64,000 bases of DNA from Sulfuritalea sp. (GTDB taxonomy: Bacteria > Pseudomonadota > Gammaproteobacteria > Burkholderiales > Rhodocyclaceae): contig JADJUP010000005.1 in assembly GCA_016716965.1 (NCBI GenBank), forward strand, positions 118,234 through 182,233, in the 5' to 3' direction. A program made the translations under genes and the position numbers. Of this stretch, positions 46,032 through 52,788 are shown piece after piece. Below the pieces are notes generated by a model. The model was not told the origin of the DNA. It ran no database searches and saw only the letters and a list, made by a program, of their open reading frames with translations. Each line of letters begins with the position of its first letter. Position 1 is the first letter of the stretch.

Positions 46032-47807
46032 ATGTTCCGCATCCCCCGCGACCTCCTGATCGGTTTCCTGCTGGTATGCGCCGCCGGCTGGAGCCTGATG
46101 GGAACACGCGCCCTGCGTTTCGCCGACCTGGCCCTCTACGACACCCAGATCTCCTGGCTGCGCGCCAGCTCGCCGACGCCCCTTGCCCAGGATGTGGTTG
46201 TCATCGGAGTCGACGAGGCGGCCTACGTCGCCATACCCGAGCCCGCCGCGCTCTGGCACACGCACCTGGGCACCCTGTTTGCCGGCCTCTCCGCCGCCGA
46301 GCCGGCGGTGGTCGGCCTGGCGATTCCGCTGCCGGTGCGCTCCTATGATTTCCTGGTGAAGGACATCGATGCCGCGCTGATTTCCGGCATCCACCGGCTG
46401 AAGACTACCGCCCCGCTCGTGGTCGGGCAGCCGCCCGGCATCGGCGGTCGCCTGCGGCCGATTTCTCCCGAACTTCTGGCGGCGATCGGCGAGAAGGATC
46501 TCGCCTCGCTGGCGATCTGCGAGGATACCGATGGCATCGTGCGGCGCATCAACCAGCGCCGCTGCCGGTCGGAGGACAAACGCGATCCGCTGGCGCTGGC
46601 AATGGCCAAGCGCCTTGGGCGCCAGGGCTCGCCCAGCGGCATGATCGACTACAGCGTCGGCGGCACCATCGAGTACACCCCGCTGCTCACCGTGCTGGGC
46701 TGGATCCACCGCGGCGAAACCGAACCGCTGCGCGCACTGGTCAAGGGCCGTGCCGTGGTGGTGGCCAGCCTGCTGCCGACCGAAACCCGCCATCGCCTGC
46801 CCGTCGCCCTCGCCGGCTGGGATCCGGGCAGCCGCACCGAGCCCGCCGCGGTGGTTCATATCCAGGCCCTGCGTTCGCTGCTGGCGCGCGGCCTGATCGA
46901 GCGCGCGCCGGAAAATCTGTCTCTGCTGCTGGCCGGCCTCGGTGCCCTGTTCTGGTTCGGTCGCGCCGGCTGGATCAAGGGCCTGGCGCTGGTCGCGGCG
47001 CTGACGGCACTGCTCGCGCTGTCCACCCACGCCTTGTGGCAAGGCGACTACCTGCGCGTGGCGAACATCGTCATGGTCACCCTGCTCGCCTACGGCGCAC
47101 GCCAGGCCTGGGATTTCATCCGCCATTTCCGCGAACGGCAGATGCTGCGCACCATGTTCGCCGGACACGTCAGTCCGCAAGTCATGCGCGCCCTGCTCGG
47201 TGGCGAACTCCAGGTCGAAGAGAATGGCCAAACCCAGCAGGTCACCCTGTTTGCGGTCGGCATTCGCGGCTTCGCCACGCGCGCCGCGAACTCGACCCCA
47301 CAGGCGACGATCGACCTGCTCAACCGCTTCCATGCGGCAGCCAGCCTGGCGATCCAGACCAGCGGCGGCGCAGTGGACAAGTATGTCGGCGATGGCCTGA
47401 CGGCGACCTTCGGCCTGCCGCAGCCGCTGGAAGCGCCGCAGCGCAACGCGCTTGAAGCCGCGCGCGACCTGTTGTTGCGGGTAGATCGTCTGAACACGGA
47501 ATTGGCCGAAGAAGGCCTCGAACCGCTGCGGATCGGCATCGGCATCCACAGCGGCGAAGTCCTCGCCGGCTACGTCGGCTCGACCCAGCGGCGCGAGTTT
47601 TCCGTGATCGGCGATTCCGTCGGCATTGCCAGCCGGCTCCAGGCGATGACCGGCGAGCTCGGCCATCCGGTGCTGTGCACGCAAGCCGTAGCGGCGGCCG
47701 TCGGCTATGGCGGCGGCCTGGTCGAACTGGGTACGGCGGGCAGCGACGGGCTGGCCGTCTGGGGCTGGACCCCGCCGCCGCTGGCGGTGCAGGAAGGTGG
47801 GGCATGA
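46032..47807 (+). CDS. CHASE2 protein with a degenerate adenylate/guanylate cyclase domain
   Basis: A 591-residue membrane protein. An N-terminal helix, a CHASE2 sensor domain (about residues 30-290, VVVIGVDEAAYVAIPEP), two or three membrane helices (LLLAGLGALFWFG onward), then a class III cyclase domain (about 385-570). Catalytic erosion: where family members have LFADIRGFT, with the first metal Asp, it has LFAVGIRGFA (Gly410); where they have GDxVNxASR it has GDSVGIASR (Gly531 for the transition-state Asn). Asp454 (KYVGDG) and Lys450 remain. It is therefore probably not an active cyclase; signalling by structure is inferred. It heads the MCE transport operon. Confidence 0.85.
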   Translation: MFRIPRDLLIGFLLVCAAGWSLMGTRALRFADLALYDTQISWLRASSPTPLAQDVVVIGVDEAAYVAIPEPAALWHTHLGTLFAGLSAAEPAVVGLAIPLPVRSYDFLVKDIDAALISGIHRLKTTAPLVVGQPPGIGGRLRPISPELLAAIGEKDLASLAICEDTDGIVRRINQRRCRSEDKRDPLALAMAKRLGRQGSPSGMIDYSVGGTIEYTPLLTVLGWIHRGETEPLRALVKGRAVVVASLLPTETRHRLPVALAGWDPGSRTEPAAVVHIQALRSLLARGLIERAPENLSLLLAGLGALFWFGRAGWIKGLALVAALTALLALSTHALWQGDYLRVANIVMVTLLAYGARQAWDFIRHFRERQMLRTMFAGHVSPQVMRALLGGELQVEENGQTQQVTLFAVGIRGFATRAANSTPQATIDLLNRFHAAASLAIQTSGGAVDKYVGDGLTATFGLPQPLEAPQRNALEAARDLLLRVDRLNTELAEEGLEPLRIGIGIHSGEVLAGYVGSTQRREFSVIGDSVGIASRLQAMTGELGHPVLCTQAVAAAVGYGGGLVELGTAGSDGLAVWGWTPPPLAVQEGGA

Positions 47808-47815
47808 GCGCAGCC

Positions 47816-47910
47816 CGCCGGGCCGCCCCAAGGGGTGCGCAGCCAACCCACGGAGCCGCGCAGCGGCGAACCAACGTCACCCCCTGCCTTGGGCAGGGGG
47901 CTGGGGGGAG
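47816..47910 (-). repeat. C-run/G-run hairpin element, copy C
   Basis: On the minus strand TCCCCCCAGCCCC, CCTGCCCAAGGCAGG stem, GGGGTGAC, TTCGCCGCTGCGC and CTTGGGGCGGCCC. Aligns throughout with 13397-13490. It separates the cyclase-like gene from the permease; MSAA-coding ATGAGCGCAGC occurs on both sides (47804 and 47920), suggesting the element interrupted or duplicated the junction. Confidence 0.75.
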
Positions 47911-47919
47911 GGCAGTCCC

Positions 47920-48672
47920 ATGAGCGCAGCAGTCGAACGCGGCCGGCTGGGTTCCTACCTCGCGCTGCTGTGGTTCGCCGGCAGTCGCCATCGCGAACTG
48001 GGCCGGCCGCTGCTGCGCAACCAACTGCAGCGCCAGATCCATGCTGCAGGCATTGCCGCGCTGCCGATCATCGTGATCCTGGCGCTGATCACCGGCGCGG
48101 CGGTCAGCACCCAGCTGGGCACCCTGATCGGCGTCGACAACGACCTGACCCAGCGCCTGATCTTCCTCGGCCTGTTCTTCGAGCTGGCTCCGCTGCTGTC
48201 GGCCCTGGTGGTGGTGGCGCGCAGCAGCGCCAGCATTTCCTCCGAGCTGGCGGTGATGAACCTGCACGACGAGTTCACCGCGCTGCGCCGGCTGGGCGTG
48301 CCGCCGGCGGATTTCCTGCTGCTGCCCCGCATTTTCGGCCTGGCCATCGCGCTGCCCGCCGTCACCGCGGTGTTCCAGGCCTGCGCCGTGGCCAGCGGCT
48401 GGCTGGCCTCTTCGCTGCTCGATGGCCGCCCTCTGCTGGAAACGGCAACGCATTTTCTCGACTTCGCCAACCCCTGGCTGGTGGTGCTGAGCCTGGCCAA
48501 GAGCGCGCTGACCGGTGCCGTGATCGGCATCATCGCCTGCCACCAGGGCAGCAGCGGCGAAGCCTCGGCGCAGGCGATCTCCGACGCGGCGATCAAGTCC
48601 GTCGGCGCCTGCCTGGTCGCGGTCTTCGTCATCGACGTGGCGACAGCGGCATTGGTGTGGGCACTGAAATGA
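47920..48672 (+). CDS. MlaE-family ABC permease
   Basis: A 250-residue inner-membrane permease of the MlaE/MCE transporter type with about five helices (AALPIIVILALITGAAVST; LIFLGLFFELAPLLSALVVVARSSASISSEL; LAIALPAVTAVFQACAVASG; LVVLSLAKSALTGAVIGIIAC; SVGACLVAVFVIDVATAALVW). ELAPLLSALVVVARSS is diagnostic. Such permeases move phospholipids or other hydrophobic molecules between the two membranes. The next gene overlaps by ATGA. Start: ATG 47920, just after the repeat element. Confidence 0.9.
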   Translation: MSAAVERGRLGSYLALLWFAGSRHRELGRPLLRNQLQRQIHAAGIAALPIIVILALITGAAVSTQLGTLIGVDNDLTQRLIFLGLFFELAPLLSALVVVARSSASISSELAVMNLHDEFTALRRLGVPPADFLLLPRIFGLAIALPAVTAVFQACAVASGWLASSLLDGRPLLETATHFLDFANPWLVVLSLAKSALTGAVIGIIACHQGSSGEASAQAISDAAIKSVGACLVAVFVIDVATAALVWALK

Positions 48673-49283
48673 ACTCCACCCTGACCGCCTCGATCGAAGC
48701 CCGGCACCTTGTGCTGCGCGCCGGTGACGCGCCCTGCCTGGACCTGGCGCTGGACGAAGGTGGTCGCCATCGCCTCGTGGTCGACGACATCGCCAGCGCG
48801 CGCCGCGCGGTGGCGGCCCTCGAATCCTGCCCCGGAGTCGGCGTACTGACCGCCATGGGCAGCCTGCCCGGCGCCATGACGGTGGCCGAAAGCCTCGCCC
48901 TCGCCCTGCGCTACGGGCAGGAGGACATCGACGCACGGGAGGACGAGCGTGAAATGGAAGCCGCCCTGCAGCTCTGCGGGCTGACGCCGCAGCGCATCGC
49001 CACGCTGGGCGGCGAACAACCGATGAAGCTGGCGCGCAACGAACGCTGGACGGTCGGCCTCGCCCGCTGGTTGCTGCGTCCGCCTGAACTTCTGGTCATC
49101 GACCGCCTGTTCGCCGGCCTGACGCGACGGGAAGCGGAGGAACTCACCGCCACCCAGGCGACCTACCATCGCCGTCATCCATTTCGCACTGCACTCTTCG
49201 TCGATCTCGACAGCCACGAATTGCCCGAGCTGCCCGAGTGCCGCAGCGTGACCCATCTCGCGGAGGCCACATGTCCCTGCTGA
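48669..49283 (+). CDS. Degenerate MlaF-like ABC ATPase lacking the Walker A motif
   Basis: A 204-residue protein placed where MlaF belongs. The fold can be followed: start strand ARHLVLRAGDAPCLDL, Q-loop region GVLTAMGSLPGAMTVAESLAL, signature region TLGGEQPMKLARNERWTVGLARWLL, Walker B LLVIDRLFAGLTRREAEEL. However, the Walker A loop is replaced by GGRHRLVVDDIASARRAV with no GxxGxGKS, the Q-loop Gln is Ala, the catalytic Glu after Walker B is Arg, and the switch His is missing (FVDLDSH). It can hardly hydrolyse ATP. It overlaps permease and MlaD-like genes (ATGA; 13 bases). A regulatory or structural subunit, or an MCE system working with another ATPase, is inferred. Confidence 0.75.
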   Translation: MNSTLTASIEARHLVLRAGDAPCLDLALDEGGRHRLVVDDIASARRAVAALESCPGVGVLTAMGSLPGAMTVAESLALALRYGQEDIDAREDEREMEAALQLCGLTPQRIATLGGEQPMKLARNERWTVGLARWLLRPPELLVIDRLFAGLTRREAEELTATQATYHRRHPFRTALFVDLDSHELPELPECRSVTHLAEATCPC

Positions 49284-50209
49284 CCCAATACGACGCCGAT
49301 GCCCGCTCCGTGCGACGCGCGACGCGGCGCTTCCTGATCTTTGCCGTCCTGATCACGGTCGCCCTGGTGGCGGCGATCTTCATCCGCCAGGGGCTGCTGC
49401 GGCAGACGGTGAGCTACAGCTTCGTCGCCGACACCGCGCAGGACATCGCCAAGGGCCAGGCGGTGCGCATCGCCGGCTTCCGTGTCGGATCCGTCACCGA
49501 TGTCGACCTTCGCGATGACGGCTCGGTGGCGGTGAACTTCGAAGTCGACGCCGATCACGCACGCTTCGTTACCCATGATGCCCGCATCGAACTGCGCAAG
49601 GAAGGCCTGGTCGGCTCGCCGACGATGGAGATCGTGCCGGGGCCGGACAAGACCCGGCTGGCAGCGGCGCAGGCACGTCTCGCCTTCTCGCGGGCCGACG
49701 GACTCGGCGCGCTGGCCAACCAGGTGCGCGACGAGTTCGTGCCCATCCTCAAGGACATCAAGGCCATCACCGGCGCCCTCGCCGATCCGCAGAAGGGATT
49801 GCCCGGCACCCTGGCCCAGATCCGCGCCAGTTCCGAAGCGCTCAACGTGCTGCTGGCCAACGGCAACCGCCAGGTCGAGGGTATCGGCAGCACCGCCATC
49901 CGTGTGCTGGGCAAGACCGAGGAGGACCTGACCCACCTCGGGCAAACGCTGCAAGCCGCGAACCAGCGCCTGCCCGGCATGCTCGACCGCACCCAGCAGG
50001 TGCTGGACCATGTCGAGAAGATCAGCGCGGAAGCCGAAGCCAGCGTACCGCCCGCCCTGCGCGACGGCAGCGCGGTCGCCGCCGACGTGCGCGAAATCGT
50101 TGGCGGCGCCAAGCAGACCTGGCCGATCAGCAGCATGATCGATGCGCCCGCACCGGCACGGCTGAAGGCCGACAGCGACCCGCGCGGGGAGGCCGGCCGT
50201 GCGCGCTGA
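49271..50209 (+). CDS. MCE/MlaD-family substrate-binding protein
   Basis: A 312-residue periplasmic protein anchored by one N-terminal helix (FLIFAVLITVALVAAIFI, residues 21-38), followed by an MCE domain (VSYSFVADTAQDIAKGQAVRIAGFRVGSVTDVDL; GLVGSPTMEIVPG) and a long coiled-coil helical region (about 150-290, GALADPQKGLPGTLAQIRAS; RTQQVLDHVEKISAEAEA). MCE hexamers bind lipids and span the periplasm. It overlaps the pseudo-ATPase by 13 bases and the lipoprotein by 11 bases. Cargo is unknown. Confidence 0.88.
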   Translation: MSLLTQYDADARSVRRATRRFLIFAVLITVALVAAIFIRQGLLRQTVSYSFVADTAQDIAKGQAVRIAGFRVGSVTDVDLRDDGSVAVNFEVDADHARFVTHDARIELRKEGLVGSPTMEIVPGPDKTRLAAAQARLAFSRADGLGALANQVRDEFVPILKDIKAITGALADPQKGLPGTLAQIRASSEALNVLLANGNRQVEGIGSTAIRVLGKTEEDLTHLGQTLQAANQRLPGMLDRTQQVLDHVEKISAEAEASVPPALRDGSAVAADVREIVGGAKQTWPISSMIDAPAPARLKADSDPRGEAGRAR

Positions 50210-51041
50210 ACTGGCCATCATGCTGGCGCTGCTGCTCGGCGCCTGCGGCTCGACGCCGAAGCAGGTCGACCCGCCCCGCCTGCGTGCCGCGCTGGAAGCC
50301 GAAAGCGATGGCGCCAAGCGCTACGAGCGGGGCGACTACGTGGTCGCGGCGCGCCGCTTCGCCGAGGCGGCGAAGCTCCATGCCAGCATCGACGATGCCA
50401 CCGGCGTGGCACGCAACCGCCTGCACCTGGCGCGCAGCGATCTGGTGCAGGGCCGCGACGAAGCCGCGCTGGCCCTGCTGGATGCCACGGATGCAGCGGG
50501 CGACGCCGGCTTCGCGCTCGACATCAGGATGCTCAAGGCACAGGCGCTACTCGGCCTGGGTCGTACCGACGAGGTGCGGAACAGCCTCGCCGAAGCAGCG
50601 GCGCTCTGCGCCGGCGCCTGCCCGCGAGCCGCCAGCCTGCATCTGTTGCAGGCGCGTCATGCACTCGCCGACAAGCGCATTGCGGATGCCCTTGCGCATG
50701 CCGACGCCGCACTGAAACTGCTGCAGGGCAAGGACGAAGCCGCCGAAACCGGCAACGCCTGGCGGCTCGTTGCCGCGGCGCGCCACGCGAGCGGCGACTT
50801 GGCCGGCGGACTGGTTGCGGCCCATGCCGCACTCGACATCGACCGTCGCCTGGCGCTGCCGGAGAAGATCGCGCGCGACTGGCTGCTGATCGGCGACATC
50901 CAGCGTGACCAGGCCGCAACTGAAGCCGCAACGGCCTATCGCAAAGCCCTCGCCGTGGCGCAAGCCGCGGGCCTCGATGCAATCACCATGATTGCCGCGC
51001 AGGCATTGCAGGATATCGGCATGCAGAAAAAAGTTGATTGA
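50199..51041 (+). CDS. TPR-like outer-membrane lipoprotein of the MCE operon
   Basis: A 280-residue lipoprotein: lipobox LLLGAC after a hydrophobic signal (ELAIMLALLLG), then helical tetratricopeptide-like repeats (GAKRYERGDYVVAARRFAEA; ARHALADKRIADALAHADAAL; LAGGLVAAHAALDIDRRLAL; EAATAYRKALAVAQAAGL). The GTG start overlaps the MCE gene by 11 bases. In other MCE operons the last gene is also a small lipoprotein that docks the system at the outer membrane; that role is inferred here. It is the last gene of the operon. Confidence 0.8.
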   Translation: MRAELAIMLALLLGACGSTPKQVDPPRLRAALEAESDGAKRYERGDYVVAARRFAEAAKLHASIDDATGVARNRLHLARSDLVQGRDEAALALLDATDAAGDAGFALDIRMLKAQALLGLGRTDEVRNSLAEAAALCAGACPRAASLHLLQARHALADKRIADALAHADAALKLLQGKDEAAETGNAWRLVAAARHASGDLAGGLVAAHAALDIDRRLALPEKIARDWLLIGDIQRDQAATEAATAYRKALAVAQAAGLDAITMIAAQALQDIGMQKKVD

Positions 51042-51061
51042 ACTACCCCATTCGGCATAAT
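51034..51061 (+). promoter_or_regulatory. Probable sigma-70 promoter of the small HTH gene
   Basis: TTGATT, 16-bp spacer, CATAAT (51056-51061), 49 bp before the ATG of the HTH gene. The -35 overlaps the end of the lipoprotein gene. Ribosome site GAGGAG follows at about 51097. Confidence 0.5.
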
Positions 51062-51109
51062 TAGCGGTATGCTTGAGGCCTCATTAATCCACCCGCCGAG
51101 GAGTTCATC

Positions 51110-51328
51110 ATGGCCCGCAAGAAAAAACTCGACTTTTCCGATATCGCCACCGCCCGCAAGAAACTCAACCTGAACCAGAAGGACTTCTGGACGCGTTATG
51201 GCGTGACCCAGTCCGGCGGCTCGCGCTACGAGTCCGGGCGCAACATCCCCAAGCCCCTCGCCATCCTGCTCTGGCTGCACCAGTCGGGCAAGGTCACCGA
51301 CAAGGACCTGGCCGACGCCCAGAAGTAA
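51110..51328 (+). CDS. Small helix-turn-helix DNA-binding protein
   Basis: A 72-residue cytoplasmic protein. After a basic N-terminus (MARKKKLDFSD) comes an XRE/Cro-like helix-turn-helix: LNLNQKDFWTRYGVTQSGGSRYESGRNIPKPLAILL, with recognition helix around TQSGGSRYESG. Such single-domain regulators are common in betaproteobacteria with no known target. It has its own probable promoter and is not overlapped with neighbours. Confidence 0.85.
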   Translation: MARKKKLDFSDIATARKKLNLNQKDFWTRYGVTQSGGSRYESGRNIPKPLAILLWLHQSGKVTDKDLADAQK

Positions 51329-51385
51329 GACTGCAAGCGACACGCCGGCCATTCGGCCCGCGTTCCTGCTTCAGACGGGACGATC

Positions 51386-51808
51386 ATGATCGAGACGGCA
51401 CGTGGCACGGTCCACGAGTGGCAGCGCGACCACATGGGCCACATCAACGTGCGCGCCTACATGGAATTTCTCGAAGAAGCCTGCTGGCAGTTTTACGCCA
51501 TGCTCGGCATGACGCCGTCCTTGCTGCGCAGCGGCGCGCTGCACTTGGCGGCAGTGCAGCAAAACATCAGCTACCGCAAGGAACTCTACCCCGGCGACAC
51601 CGTGGCGGTGCGCACTGGCGTGCTGGAAATGCGCGACAAGGTACTGCGTTTCCGCCACGAGTTGTTCAACACCGAAACCGGTGACATCTGCTCGATCTGT
51701 GATTTCACCGTGGTCTGCCTCAATCCGGAAAGCCGCAAGTCGCAGCCCTTTCCGGAGGCCGTCGCGGCCAGGGCGCGGGAACTGATCCTGCCGCCGGCCC
51801 CCGCCTAG
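51386..51808 (+). CDS. Hotdog-fold acyl-CoA thioesterase (4HBT-like)
   Basis: A 140-residue thioesterase of the YbgC/4HBT branch. QRDHMGHINVRAYMEFLEEA carries the catalytic Asp in DHMGHINVR (residues about 14-20), then the core strand ISYRKELYPGDTVAVRTGV. A soluble, tetramer-type enzyme that hydrolyses acyl-CoA; the natural substrate is unknown. It is followed 19 bp later by a second, unrelated hotdog thioesterase, so the two are probably co-expressed. Confidence 0.85.
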   Translation: MIETARGTVHEWQRDHMGHINVRAYMEFLEEACWQFYAMLGMTPSLLRSGALHLAAVQQNISYRKELYPGDTVAVRTGVLEMRDKVLRFRHELFNTETGDICSICDFTVVCLNPESRKSQPFPEAVAARARELILPPAPA

Positions 51809-51827
51809 AGACCCGCACCCGAAAGAC

Positions 51828-52310
51828 ATGAAAAAAGCCGTTGCGGCCGAAGCTCCCAAGGAGTTCGAGCCGGAATTCGTTGCCGGACTGAAGAATATCT
51901 TCGAGGAAATGATCACCTTCAACCAGGTGCTCGGCCTCAAGATCACCTCGATCACGCCGGAACGCGTCTCGGGTGCCATCGCCATGCGCCCCGAACTGGT
52001 GGGCAGCCCCAACCGCCTCCATGGCGGCGTCATCAGCGCCAGCCTCGACGCGATGGGCGGCCTGGCGGTGATGGCGGCGATCGGCGCCCGGCACATGGAC
52101 GAGGCCGCGGCGCAACGCCTGCACCGCTTCGGCAAACTGGGCACCATCGACCTGCGCATCGACTACCTGCGCCCCGGCATCGGCGAGCACTTCGAACTGC
52201 ATGCCGAGGTGCTGCGCCTCGGTTCGCGCGTCGCCACCACGCGCATGGAATTTCGCGGCGCCGACGGCAAGCTGCTGTCGACCGGCGCCGGCGCCTACAT
52301 CGTTTCCTGA
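51828..52310 (+). CDS. PaaI-like hotdog thioesterase
   Basis: A 160-residue thioesterase of the PaaI/DUF4442-like branch. The signature LVGSPNRLHGGVISASLDAMGG holds the HGG active-site loop; GTIDLRIDYLRPG and GADGKLLSTGAGAYI follow. It has an extra N-terminal helix of about 25 residues (KEFEPEFVAGLKNIFEE) over minimal PaaI proteins. It is directly behind the 4HBT-like enzyme. Substrate unknown. Convergent with wbuC. Confidence 0.85.
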   Translation: MKKAVAAEAPKEFEPEFVAGLKNIFEEMITFNQVLGLKITSITPERVSGAIAMRPELVGSPNRLHGGVISASLDAMGGLAVMAAIGARHMDEAAAQRLHRFGKLGTIDLRIDYLRPGIGEHFELHAEVLRLGSRVATTRMEFRGADGKLLSTGAGAYIVS

Positions 52311-52317
52311 ACCGGTC

Positions 52318-52788
52318 TCAGGCGAACAGCGCCTTCATTCCCGCCAGGTAGGCCGCGGCCCCGGCCGAGTTCTCCGCCGGCGCCCATGGCGGCTTTTCCT
52401 CAGCGGCGGGCGGCAGGTAGGGACCGGCCTTGGCTTCGAGGAACACCGTGTCGTCCACCAGCGCCACTGCCGTGTGCCAGGCGCCATGGGGAATGTCCAC
52501 GCCGATCGCCGTGCCACCAGCGCCGACTTTCACGGCCTGCAGCACCTTGCCCTCGTCATCGAGGAGCAGCACGCCCAGGGTGCCGCGCAGCACGACGAAG
52601 GTCTCGTCCTTGTTGGCGTCGAGATGGCGGTGCGGCGGAATGTAGGAATCCTGCTGCATGGCGTTGAGCAGGCGGTGGCCGGGATGGGCATCCGTCGGGT
52701 GGAAGTTGCGGTTCTTGCGCCGGCGCGGGCTGGCCGCGGCTTCGGCGCAGAGCGCATCAAGCATGGCGTCGTCGATCAGCGTGATCAT
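52318..52788 (-). CDS. WbuC family cupin
   Basis: A 156-residue cupin. Signatures: RRRKNRNFHPTDAHPGHRLLNAM and SYIPPHRHLDANKDETFVVLRG (metal-ligand His/Glu set), then VDIPHGAWHTAVAL. WbuC-like cupins are found in polysaccharide loci and as orphans; function unknown. Its ATG overlaps the dnaE stop (ATGA). A dispersed-motif copy (52508-52531) encodes VKVGAGGTAIG in the loop before the last His strand, where family members have a similar Gly-rich turn. Confidence 0.85.
   Translation of the reverse strand: MITLIDDAMLDALCAEAAASPRRRKNRNFHPTDAHPGHRLLNAMQQDSYIPPHRHLDANKDETFVVLRGTLGVLLLDDEGKVLQAVKVGAGGTAIGVDIPHGAWHTAVALVDDTVFLEAKAGPYLPPAAEEKPPWAPAENSAGAAAYLAGMKALFA
52508..52531 (-). repeat. Dispersed AAGTCGGCGCC motif inside wbuC (copy 12)
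   Basis: On the minus strand GAAAGTCGGCGCTGGTGG then CACGGC, continuing GATCG. Sense with the gene, reading KVGAGGTA. A weaker copy, but with the GCGATCG tail of copies 2, 6 and 9. Confidence 0.6.

Noticed and set aside
48826..48850. GGAGTCGGCGTACTGACC in the pseudo-ATPase gene as a motif copy
   Set aside because: Match is limited to nine bases and the right half is unrelated.
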